64,000 nucleotides of DNA, from positions 1 through 64,000 of the forward strand of contig JAOMJV010000003.1 in assembly GCA_028351415.1 (NCBI GenBank), read 5' to 3'. Position numbers and translations under genes: made by a program. This document shows, in pieces, positions 55,690-63,748 of the stretch. The DNA comes from Candidatus Nitrosopumilus sp. GTDB taxonomy: Archaea; Thermoproteota; Nitrososphaeria; Nitrososphaerales; Nitrosopumilaceae. A model generated the notes under the pieces. The model did not search any database, had not been told where the DNA came from, and saw only the letters and a program-made list of their open reading frames with translations. Every line of letters begins with the position of its first letter. The first letter of the stretch is position 1.

Positions 55690-58600
55690 TTATTCCTCCG
55701 TCACCTTTGCATCACAGATACTCTGGTACGAACAGAACATACATGCATTGTAGCTAGGTGTTGCCTCAAAGTTCTCTAGCAAAATCTCCTTTGTCATGCC
55801 AATGATTGTATCCACTGTCTCCTTAACTGACTCCTCGGTCACTGGATACTCTACCATCTTGTCTTTTTCCACATAAAACAGGGATGCTTTTACGGGCAGT
55901 TCCCCCTTTAGTTTCTCCACTGCCATTGCATAGATGTTCAGCTGCGGGTCTATCTTGGCCTTGTTTTTTGACTTTACGGTTTTGCCAGACTTGAAATCAA
56001 CCACCTCGTACTTTCCATCAGGATTCTTCTCCAACCTGTCTATCCTTCCAGTAAACGTAATCTCACCAATCTTCACATCAAATGGTACCTCCAAACCTAC
56101 AAGCTCGTTCTTTGTTTCTTTTTCCCATTTGACATACGTCTTGACCATTCCTTCAGCTCTCTCAGTTGCGGTGTCTTCCTCTGATTGACTTTGATAGGAG
56201 TTGAAAATCCACTTGTCCTTAATTTTTTCTAGCGCTTTTTCTTCAACTACTTCCTCTCCCTTCATTTTCTCATTTGCAACTTCTTCTGTGATTGCATGAA
56301 CTACGTTCCCAAGATCCAATGCGACACTGGATGGACTTGGAACGCGTAAAATTTTTTGAAACTTGAATTTTAGCGGGCAGTCTGAATATGCCGTAATACT
56401 ACTTGGAGACAGTGTAAAACTTTCTTTGTTGATCAACGGAATTTTATCTCCGGTTAGTTCCTCAGTTAAATTGACATCATCAATGTTTATCTTCAACACT
56501 TCTTGCGCGTCAAAATTATCAAAGCTCCCATGTTTTTCAAAATGTTTTACTCTTGCCAGTTCTACAATTCTGTGTATCGCAGTTTTTAGATTCAACTGAT
56601 TAATTGCACTTGCTGCTTCTTTTTGCAAGTCTGCCTTTACTCTGTCAATGATTTCCTCTGCCTGCATGTTCATGGAATCTGATTCCTTGAAATCAATCAA
56701 TTTGATCAGTGGATTTTTCTCATAATCTAATTCCGTCAAGAATTGGGATGGATCCTTTTCGTTTACATTTCCAGGATATTTCTTTGGATACAGCAAAAAT
56801 AGCATGTTCATGGCACGGGTCATCCCTACGTAAAAGAGCCTGCGCTCTTCTTCCAGGTGCAACTGGCTGGTCTCTATGGTTCTGTCTACTCCTCTCATTA
56901 GTTTTTGAGGCACGTGAAATGTTCTATCCTTGTATGACACTGGAAACCTTTTCTCAGCTAAATCCGTAATGAACACTACGGGAAACTCCTTTCCCTTGCT
57001 TTTGTGCAATGTCTGAACGTTTACCGCATCCTCAAAAAGTACGTCCTTAATCTCAATTTCAAATTCACCTAAAATAGAAACGTGGATTAAAAATTCTGAT
57101 AAGGGTTCATCAGAATAGATGTCCTGAAATTCTTGTGTTATCTCGTAAAATTTATTTAATAAAATAATATTTTTCTTGTCTTGTATTTTTTCTGAATATA
57201 TTGATTTTTTATAGATGTCCGAATACGACATCATAATTTTATACACAAGTTGTGAAATGGTGGCAGTACTGGAAAAAGTAATTATGTTGTCAATTTGTTC
57301 AATCAGTTCCTTGATTTCTTCTTTTTGAGTAATATCAAACTCGTCAAACTTGCGCAGTGTATCTAAAACATAGTCGTCTTGGCCGTCATAGACATGTCGA
57401 GCTTTCTTGTGTGCGGCATGTGTGATGACTGTAATATTTTTTTCTGCAACTCCCTGACTCTTTAGCAGTCTGAATACTTCTGCGCCAGATGATAGTGGGG
57501 AACTGGTAATTTTTAAAAATGAAATCAAATCCAGTATGCCCGGACTTGAAAATATGTTTGACTCTCCGGTAAACGTTGCAGGTATGCCAAATGATTTTAG
57601 TGTCTTTGCAAATTTCTGTCCTTCTGTCTTTCTTCTTGACAAGACTGTAATGTCGCTGTAGGCAATTGGCTTGGTAGTCCCGTCCCGTCTTTTTAGTGGC
57701 TTTCCAATAATTTTTTGAATTGTGTTGACTGTAAATTCCACTTCCCCGTTATCTGAGGCTGTTCGGATAACTTTGATTAGTTCCCCCTCCTCATGTGATG
57801 AAAACAGTGACTTTTTCACTCTGTTGGATATTGGATTTAGAAGCTGGTTTGCCAATTTGACAATGTTTTGATTGCTGCGATAGTTTTGGCTTAGTTCTAC
57901 CGTGTCACAGGTGTACGATGACTTGAAGTCATCAAATATTCCCGAATACGCTCCCTGAAATTTCATTATGCATTGATCATCGTCCCCTACTGCCGTGATG
58001 TTTCCGTGCTTTGCCAACAGTTTGAGAATTTCCATCTGTGAAAAATTGTTATCCTGAAACTCGTCAACCAAAATGTGTTGGAATTTTTTCTGATAATTTG
58101 ATAGAATTACAGGATCTTTTTGCAGCAACTCTACAGTTTTTGTAATCATGTCATCAAAGTCTATCAGTTGTTTTTCTTTTAGATGCGCTTGATACGCGTA
58201 ATACACCTTGTTGAACTCGTTTAATTTTTTAAAGAATTTGGTCTGCTCTTTTACCTCGTCTTCTTCGGGGTCTCTTGAATCCAATATTTTTAAATTTTCA
58301 TCAACATGCTGCTGAACCCTGTCGGGTGAGATCATCTCTTCCTTGAAATTACTTATTGCCTCTAAAATTGCAGAGTAAATTCTAACTTGGTTATTACCTA
58401 GCTCAAGATAGTTTGAATCAAAATTAAACTTGTCTGTGTTCCTGATACACCATACTGTCTGTGATGATTTTTTTAAAATTTTTGTATCCCTTCCCAGACC
58501 TGACTCCATAAAGTTTTCCTCCAGAATTTCTTTTGAAAAAGCATGAAACGTGCTAATTTTTGCGTCAATGATTCCGTGCTTTTCCAGTCTCTGCTTCATC

Positions 58601-58785
58601 TCCCCTGCAGCTTTGTCTGTGAATGTTAAGCACAAAATTGATGACTGCTCCACATCCGACTTTACTAGTTGGAGAATTTTTTCAATGATGACTCTGGTCT
58701 TTCCGCTTCCGGGACCTGCAATTACAAGCAACGGGCCTTTGGAGTGACTTGCAGCCTTTGCTTGCTGTTCGTTTAATTCAAACAT
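55690..58785 (-). CDS. UvrD/Rep-type helicase fused to a Cas4-like nuclease, 1031 aa
   Basis: Helicase SF1: A-G-P-G-S-G-K-T (about 23-30), L-V-D-E-F-Q-D (about 245), G-D-D-D-Q-C-I, Q-N-Y-R-S-N, T-L-H-K-S-K-G-K-E-F and F-Y-V-G-M-T-R-A. From about 850 a RecB/Cas4 nuclease: G-R-I-D-R-L then V-V-D-F-K-S-G-K, with Cys in S-D-C-P-L-K-F and C-M-F-C-S-Y-Q-S-I-C for an Fe-S cluster. It resembles AddA or AdnA/B-type DNA-end resection enzymes. Its start touches the stop of the zincin-like gene. Confidence 0.85.
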   Translation of the reverse strand: MFELNEQQAKAASHSKGPLLVIAGPGSGKTRVIIEKILQLVKSDVEQSSILCLTFTDKAAGEMKQRLEKHGIIDAKISTFHAFSKEILEENFMESGLGRDTKILKKSSQTVWCIRNTDKFNFDSNYLELGNNQVRIYSAILEAISNFKEEMISPDRVQQHVDENLKILDSRDPEEDEVKEQTKFFKKLNEFNKVYYAYQAHLKEKQLIDFDDMITKTVELLQKDPVILSNYQKKFQHILVDEFQDNNFSQMEILKLLAKHGNITAVGDDDQCIMKFQGAYSGIFDDFKSSYTCDTVELSQNYRSNQNIVKLANQLLNPISNRVKKSLFSSHEEGELIKVIRTASDNGEVEFTVNTIQKIIGKPLKRRDGTTKPIAYSDITVLSRRKTEGQKFAKTLKSFGIPATFTGESNIFSSPGILDLISFLKITSSPLSSGAEVFRLLKSQGVAEKNITVITHAAHKKARHVYDGQDDYVLDTLRKFDEFDITQKEEIKELIEQIDNIITFSSTATISQLVYKIMMSYSDIYKKSIYSEKIQDKKNIILLNKFYEITQEFQDIYSDEPLSEFLIHVSILGEFEIEIKDVLFEDAVNVQTLHKSKGKEFPVVFITDLAEKRFPVSYKDRTFHVPQKLMRGVDRTIETSQLHLEEERRLFYVGMTRAMNMLFLLYPKKYPGNVNEKDPSQFLTELDYEKNPLIKLIDFKESDSMNMQAEEIIDRVKADLQKEAASAINQLNLKTAIHRIVELARVKHFEKHGSFDNFDAQEVLKINIDDVNLTEELTGDKIPLINKESFTLSPSSITAYSDCPLKFKFQKILRVPSPSSVALDLGNVVHAITEEVANEKMKGEEVVEEKALEKIKDKWIFNSYQSQSEEDTATERAEGMVKTYVKWEKETKNELVGLEVPFDVKIGEITFTGRIDRLEKNPDGKYEVVDFKSGKTVKSKNKAKIDPQLNIYAMAVEKLKGELPVKASLFYVEKDKMVEYPVTEESVKETVDTIIGMTKEILLENFEATPSYNACMFCSYQSICDAKVTEE

Positions 58786-59612
58786 TATGGAATCACCACG
58801 TACAAGGGAACGTTCATTGCAGACTTGTCTTTGATTGCTTCTCTAAAATCAGTTGTGTTGAAATTCACGCCGACAATTGAATTTAACGCATCAACACATG
58901 TTTCACTGTATGGTGATGTCATAAATTGCCTGAATCCTCTATACGCCAAAGGCTGACTGTCCATGAATTCATTGCAATATGGGTTCAAGTCCAGATCGAA
59001 TCCTATCCTTGGTTCTCCTGGTAATCTGTTTGATATTTTCAAATTTTTTCTTGCCACGTTGGCATTGCAAATTGACTCATCCCATAGAATTCCCTGTATT
59101 TGTCTCTCTGCCCTGAACTGATGATACTCATTGCTGTTCATTGTGTTGCACTGAGTCAACGAATAATCAATTGCATAGTGACCCAACTCATGACGCAACA
59201 ATACTTTTTTTGCAATGTTGTTCATATCTCTATGAATTTCCTGTGACGTCTTTTGACCGTTTGGCATGTTCATGAAAATACTTCCATTTGGATCATTAAT
59301 GATTTTATTTTCAAAATATGATGCAAGCCAATTGATTCCACTTTCAAGGAAGTAAATCCCCCAGTCTGCCGGAGACACGTGCGGTGATACGTAATATGCC
59401 AACACGTCAATGTCTGCAATCTCGTTTCCTTCCATCACGCTGTCAAATTGAATTTGTCTTTGGTTGCCATGATCTGTTTCCGGTTGATATCGGTTGAACT
59501 GTTGATGTGACATTCTTTGTATGTGTCCGTCAAAAAAATCGATGTCTCCCTCAAATGGCCGATTTAAATCCATTAATCTTATCTGCAATGGATTTAGTCT
59601 CTCGTGCATCAT
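58785..59612 (-). CDS. Zincin-like protein (HELGH), 275 aa
   Basis: Contains L-L-R-H-E-L-G-H-Y-A-I-D-Y (His141, Glu142, His145), an HExxH zinc-peptidase motif; a later D-E-S-I-C could give the third ligand. No membrane span, so a cytosolic peptidase or a catalytically dead binder. It sits between two Fe-S nuclease genes with overlaps of 4 and 1 nt, unusual company for a peptidase. Function unknown. Confidence 0.6.
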   Translation of the reverse strand: MMHERLNPLQIRLMDLNRPFEGDIDFFDGHIQRMSHQQFNRYQPETDHGNQRQIQFDSVMEGNEIADIDVLAYYVSPHVSPADWGIYFLESGINWLASYFENKIINDPNGSIFMNMPNGQKTSQEIHRDMNNIAKKVLLRHELGHYAIDYSLTQCNTMNSNEYHQFRAERQIQGILWDESICNANVARKNLKISNRLPGEPRIGFDLDLNPYCNEFMDSQPLAYRGFRQFMTSPYSETCVDALNSIVGVNFNTTDFREAIKDKSAMNVPLYVVIP

Positions 59613-60316
59613 CTTCTTCTTGCCTCCAAAACAGATAGCGGCTTTTCAATTCCATTTTTGTTATTGGAACAAGTCGTTTGGTAGTTGCACAGTTTGCAAA
59701 ACGAGTTCACCTGACCGTCTGGCATCTCTTTGGACTTTATTGCATTTTCAATTGCTGTTACCTTGCTGATAATCCAGTTTGACATGTCCTCTTTTTGTAT
59801 TTCAAATGATACGACGTCATTCATGTCAAGATAGACTATCGTCAGTTTCTCCACTGGAATTATGTTCTCAAATATTGTTCCATAGATTTGAATCTGCTTG
59901 ATGTGTGAGTCAAACGGCAATAGTCCTTCGCTTGTACTTTTGGAAACATTATCCATTGTTTTAAACTCGATAATGTTCTTCTCTTCTGGATCGTAGCAAT
60001 CCAGCCTTCCAAAGACCGGAATGTCTTCCCCGTTTATGCTTACTGTGTATTTTCCTTCAAGCTCGTTCCAGCTGTATGCCTGAGTTATCTGGTGAAGAAA
60101 GTTACCCCTGGTTGTCCTCCATATGTTGTCCTCCACCTGTGTCAGGTCTATTTTTTCAAAGGATGTCCTGGTTTTTTGAAAAAATGCCTTTCTTGGACAG
60201 CCTAGAAGGGCACTGACAGAGTACCCCATTGTATTTCTGGCAGGATAAATCCTGTTCTCCCTTCCCAGAAACTCTATGATTTTGTCTGGTGTTTTGATTT
60301 GTTGTGTTCTTCTCAT
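59609..60316 (-). CDS. Cas4/RecB-like Fe-S nuclease, 235 aa
   Basis: PD-(D/E)xK nuclease: S-V-S-A-L-L-G-C-P-R-K-A-F-F near the start, G-R-L-D-C-Y-D and N-I-I-E-F-K-T for the metal site, and C-K-L-C-N-Y-Q-T-T-C at the end, giving the four-Cys Fe-S set of Cas4. ATG 60316 is chosen: it places the shared promoter element exactly 34 nt upstream, as in two other genes; the frame opens 14 codons earlier from a TTG. First gene of the nuclease-zincin-helicase operon. Confidence 0.75.
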   Translation of the reverse strand: MRRTQQIKTPDKIIEFLGRENRIYPARNTMGYSVSALLGCPRKAFFQKTRTSFEKIDLTQVEDNIWRTTRGNFLHQITQAYSWNELEGKYTVSINGEDIPVFGRLDCYDPEEKNIIEFKTMDNVSKSTSEGLLPFDSHIKQIQIYGTIFENIIPVEKLTIVYLDMNDVVSFEIQKEDMSNWIISKVTAIENAIKSKEMPDGQVNSFCKLCNYQTTCSNNKNGIEKPLSVLEARRR

Positions 60317-60347
60317 GACAACCTTAGTCGGCAAATCTATTGATGCA

Positions 60348-60383
60348 TGCAAATGCAAAGTGCAGAAAAAATCTGCAACTTTA
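60348..60383. promoter_or_regulatory. 36-bp palindromic regulatory element, copy 1
   Basis: On the minus strand it reads TAAAGTTGCAG, seven A/T bases, CTGCACTTTGCATTTGCA. The core CTGCACTTTGCATTT (60351-60365) ends 34 nt before the ATG of the Cas4-like gene and lies between divergent operons. A perfect 36-bp copy in the opposite orientation is at 63682-63717, and a partial copy at 61328-61357. Confidence 0.85.
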
Positions 60384-60397
60384 GATTTGCGTGATCC

Positions 60398-60405
60398 ATA
60401 AATAG
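60398..60405 (+). promoter_or_regulatory. TATA-like box of the CARF-HTH gene
   Basis: ATAAATAG is centred about 26 nt before the ATG at 60427, fitting a leaderless archaeal transcript. It lies 14 nt beyond element copy 1, so a protein bound there could control both directions. Confidence 0.45.
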
Positions 60406-60426
60406 AAAGTTATTTTGAATTACTAC

Positions 60427-61341
60427 ATGGCTAGCCCAAAAATTACTGTCTTGATTGCTTTAATTGGCAAGCATCCACAACATGTTGAACATTTCATCCG
60501 GGAAAGGGGGTCACAATTAAAGAGAATTCACTTGCTGCATACATGTGACAATGATCAACCTCCCAGCAGAGATGGAAGTGATGGAACATCTGAATGCAAA
60601 TGTTGTGGGATGGGAGGGCTAATTGATTATGGAGAACTATCAAACAAGTTTGTAAAAAAACTACAACGAAAATACAAACCAGAGAAAGGAAAACCCAAAT
60701 CAGGCATAACGATAATTCCTGAACCTTATGATGAAGCTCATGACCTTTGGGAGGTGCAGGATAGAATTTTAGAAATAGTTGGAAATGAACGAGAGGATGA
60801 TAGTGTACAGCTAAATAATATTGCATTGGAAATTAGCGGGGGAACCAACATTGCTGCAGCTGCACAAATATTTGCAATTTACAATTCAGAAATTGTTCCA
60901 TTCTATGTGGATAACAAACCAGATGAGAATGGAAATTGGGTTAGAGACATCATTGTACCTGAGAACTTTGGAAAAAAGTTAACCGCAAAAGCAAAAAATG
61001 TTTTGAAAGTCATTGCAGAATCTGAATTTACAGTAAAACCTAACGGACATTCAGAAACACCTGACGGTGAAGATCCACATCCGGTGAAAGGACAAATTAC
61101 TCGCATAGATCTTGAAAGAAAACTTGATGTGCGAAGAGCTCCGGATGGAATACTGAAGAAACTTGAACAATTCAAACTAATTGAAACTATTTCGCCCTAC
61201 GATGTTTACACGAATACATCTGATGAAGAGGATGACCCTACATGGGAGTTGGTTCCATATTCCTACAATGCCTACAAGATAACAAAAGCTGGAATAATAG
61301 CTGCAAGACGTTTTAAAATATCTGAACAAGTGCAGAAGTGA
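60427..61341 (+). CDS. CARF-like domain plus winged-helix regulator (Csa3-like), 304 aa
   Basis: N-terminal Rossmann-like domain (K-I-T-V-L-I-A-L-I-G-K-H then I-H-L-L-H-T-C-D-N) with the CARF-type ligand motif A-L-E-I-S-G-G-T-N-I-A-A-A near residue 140. A Cys-rich insert (C-K-C-C-G-M-G-G) lies between. From about 190 a winged-helix domain ends the protein (Q-I-T-R-I-D-L-E-R-K-L-D-V-R-R and G-I-I-A-A-R-R-F). CARF domains bind cyclic oligoadenylate or other nucleotides; Csa3 proteins are transcription factors. ATG 60427 follows a TATA-like box. Confidence 0.65.
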   Translation: MASPKITVLIALIGKHPQHVEHFIRERGSQLKRIHLLHTCDNDQPPSRDGSDGTSECKCCGMGGLIDYGELSNKFVKKLQRKYKPEKGKPKSGITIIPEPYDEAHDLWEVQDRILEIVGNEREDDSVQLNNIALEISGGTNIAAAAQIFAIYNSEIVPFYVDNKPDENGNWVRDIIVPENFGKKLTAKAKNVLKVIAESEFTVKPNGHSETPDGEDPHPVKGQITRIDLERKLDVRRAPDGILKKLEQFKLIETISPYDVYTNTSDEEDDPTWELVPYSYNAYKITKAGIIAARRFKISEQVQK

Positions 61342-61357
61342 TCTGCACTTTGCATTT
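61328..61357. promoter_or_regulatory. Palindromic regulatory element, copy 2
   Basis: AAGTGCAGA (61328-61336), spacer of 5 nt, TCTGCACTT (61342-61350) is a perfect 9-bp inverted repeat, continued by TGCATTT. The core CTGCACTTTGCATTT (61343-61357) ends 34 nt before the HEPN gene ATG at 61392. It overlaps the stop codon of the CARF gene. Confidence 0.8.
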
Positions 61358-61391
61358 AAAATCTAATTTGTTTTGATTGCGTGTTAACTGT

Positions 61392-62354
61392 ATGTTAATT
61401 TTTAAAAATTATTTACCTTCTGCAAACTGTTTTAAAATTTATTATAAATGCAATGAGGAATTAGATATCATGGGTTTTGAAGATCATTACAATCCTGAAA
61501 ATGAATCTGACATTATTGATAAACAAACTAAGTTTTTTATCCATTTGAAAAATCATAACATTAAATCATCACCTAATAAGGCTGAATTTATAATATTATT
61601 TGGTTCACTGTTAGAATCAAAAATTAGAAATAAAATTATCAAAGAAATAAACAGTCATCCAATTAGTTATTTGGATGAATTACCAACATTAATCGTTCGT
61701 AGTAAACCCTATGACAGAATTGAAAAAAATAGTTACAATCCATTTGAGCAACTGTCAAGTTTGATTTCACATAATGAAAGAGTGGAAGAGGAAGTGATTG
61801 AGTCGCAATGGTCACATTTGACTGAATCTATAAAGAAATTACCTCCAATAAGTCTTGGTGAATTTGTTTCAAAATGTTATAGTTACAATTCTCCTGGTCC
61901 CATTTTTAAAATGTTGAGTGACTTTGCATTATTTGAAAATTGGGAAAAAAATAACCCAAAAAAAAGAAATTTTGATTTGCATGATAAACAATTTACTATG
62001 TACCTTTTACAAAGAAATAATGTTGTACATGAACTACTTAATACAGAAATAAGTAATACTGAATATATTAAACAAAATTTAGAAAATATTTTAAAAAGTA
62101 TTGTTAGAATGGTGGAAACAGCATTAGAAGTTAGAAGAATTTCTATTGATAGTTTTAAATCCGCTGAAAAAACTAATGTTGATTTTCAATTATCTTGGCT
62201 AAAAAAAATTAAAGGTGATTGTAACAAAAATAAAATGAAAAATTGGAACAAACATGGGTATTCTAAATTGTTTACTACAGAAACAACTGTCAATAAATTA
62301 GATTCAGAATCAGAATATCTGATCAAAAAATTGGGAGGGGATTTAAATGTATGA
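61392..62354 (+). CDS. HEPN-domain protein (R-x4-H), 320 aa
   Basis: A soluble helical protein. Near the middle, M-Y-L-L-Q-R-N-N-V-V-H-E-L-L contains R208-N-N-V-V-H213, the R-x4-H motif of HEPN ribonucleases, in the R-N-x-x-x-H form typical of active ones. The first 150 residues are of unknown fold. ATG 61392 is chosen over TTG 61377 since it sets the promoter element at the same 34-nt distance seen elsewhere. Overlaps the next gene by 8 nt. A toxin-like RNase role is inference. Confidence 0.6.
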   Translation: MLIFKNYLPSANCFKIYYKCNEELDIMGFEDHYNPENESDIIDKQTKFFIHLKNHNIKSSPNKAEFIILFGSLLESKIRNKIIKEINSHPISYLDELPTLIVRSKPYDRIEKNSYNPFEQLSSLISHNERVEEEVIESQWSHLTESIKKLPPISLGEFVSKCYSYNSPGPIFKMLSDFALFENWEKNNPKKRNFDLHDKQFTMYLLQRNNVVHELLNTEISNTEYIKQNLENILKSIVRMVETALEVRRISIDSFKSAEKTNVDFQLSWLKKIKGDCNKNKMKNWNKHGYSKLFTTETTVNKLDSESEYLIKKLGGDLNV

Positions 62355-63684
62355 TGAAACAAATTTGAAGACATTTATTTATTTAAAAAAAAGTAAAAGA
62401 ATTTCCATCAGAAAACTAGAACAAAAAATTAAAGAGTTACATTTTGACGATGTTCAGGATGAGACTTTTAAAGAAATCCTTGAACAAATTCATTCGTTGT
62501 GCGGGGATGTTTATTTTTCAAAAAATAGATTTGGTGCGGCAATAAAACAGTATGAGTTATGCCTGAAATATAATTCTGGAAACATTCACGCAATAGTCGG
62601 ACTTGCAAACTCATTTCAATCTTTAGGCCTGGATAGCTTGTCTGGGGAAAAATTTACTAAATCTGAGAGTTTTTACGTCTGGAAAAGGACATTTCTTGGC
62701 AATACTTTAGATAATGAACGGGATTTTGTCCCCGAAAATCCCGATGATGCGGGTAATGATGAATTTCAATGCATTCCCAAAAGCCTTCTTTTCAATATTG
62801 CAATACTTGAAAAATCTAAACGCATATTTGAATATCTTGGTAGAGTAGAGCCATCTGCAGATTTTTCAGAATCGTATATTTTTATTGATGATGATTTGTC
62901 CATTGAACAAAATATTGGAGACGATGTTGACAATATGGTTTCTAAATTAGTAAATAATTTTCCACAACTCGAAAAGATTAAAAAATATAATAAAACTCAA
63001 TTCAAAATAGATTCAAAACCATACAAAATTAACTCAAAAAATATTTCACGTACAACAACCCTGTACAGCTGCATTCCAAACGAGACATTGAAATCTAAAA
63101 AAATTAGCTCGTTATACTTTTCATATCTCTTATCTGGTTTTACTGAAAATTCAATTTTAGATAAAATTAGAGACGAATTAAAAATAATTATTAAATCAGA
63201 AAATTATTACATGCGAGAAGATTTCAAAAAAATAATCTTCAAACATTGGTTGGAATGTGTAGGAGATAAAAAATCCCTTCTGTCTATGAATATATCCGAT
63301 GAGACACTAAGCTTAAAACAAATTATTGACGGCACAATAGCTACGGGTCAGATAATCAAAGCTCTCAATCAACAACGGGATAGATTCAATCCTGAAACAA
63401 TTTGTCATAATATTACTAGCAAAAATATTGCAAAGATTTTGACTGAATCAGTAGAAGATTATGTTAAACTATGTGATTCAAATAAAAAAATAAAGGATAG
63501 CACTAATTTTCATTTAGATTCCGGGCCTGGATCTTTATTAGAAATGTTGCAAGATAAATTGCAACAAATGAGTGTGGCTGAAAAACCTCATAAGACCAGC
63601 AAAAACAAGCCTAAAAACACGAGAAAAGATCCTATAACTTACGCCAAATTATATGCTAAAATTAAAAAACTTAGAACTGATTAA
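62347..63684 (+). CDS. TPR-like protein paired with the HEPN gene, 445 aa
   Basis: Residues about 45-95 (G-D-V-Y-F-S-K-N-R-F-G-A-A-I-K-Q-Y-E-L-C-L-K-Y-N) look like tetratricopeptide repeats, which bind partner proteins. The rest is alpha-helical and unknown, with a basic C-terminus (K-P-H-K-T-S-K-N-K-P-K-N-T-R-K). Overlap of 8 nt with the HEPN gene argues for a fixed ratio of the two products, as in toxin-partner pairs. Confidence 0.5.
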   Translation: MYDETNLKTFIYLKKSKRISIRKLEQKIKELHFDDVQDETFKEILEQIHSLCGDVYFSKNRFGAAIKQYELCLKYNSGNIHAIVGLANSFQSLGLDSLSGEKFTKSESFYVWKRTFLGNTLDNERDFVPENPDDAGNDEFQCIPKSLLFNIAILEKSKRIFEYLGRVEPSADFSESYIFIDDDLSIEQNIGDDVDNMVSKLVNNFPQLEKIKKYNKTQFKIDSKPYKINSKNISRTTTLYSCIPNETLKSKKISSLYFSYLLSGFTENSILDKIRDELKIIIKSENYYMREDFKKIIFKHWLECVGDKKSLLSMNISDETLSLKQIIDGTIATGQIIKALNQQRDRFNPETICHNITSKNIAKILTESVEDYVKLCDSNKKIKDSTNFHLDSGPGSLLEMLQDKLQQMSVAEKPHKTSKNKPKNTRKDPITYAKLYAKIKKLRTD

Positions 63685-63717
63685 AGTTGCAGATTTTTTC
63701 TGCACTTTGCATTTGCA
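63682..63717. promoter_or_regulatory. 36-bp palindromic regulatory element, copy 3
   Basis: Identical over 36 bp, inverted, to copy 1 at 60348-60383. The core at 63700-63714 ends 34 nt before the ATG at 63749. Similarity to the copy 1 promoter continues beyond the 36 bp (CAATAG, then TTGC, then CATGA in step). It starts within the stop codon of the TPR gene. Confidence 0.85.
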
Positions 63718-63748
63718 CCCACCAATAGTCTTGCTGCCTATGGTTAAC

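Noticed and set aside
60317-60358. N-terminal extension of the Cas4-like protein from TTG 60358
   Set aside because: It would put the start inside the palindromic element; ATG 60316 fits the 34-nt spacing shared by three genes.
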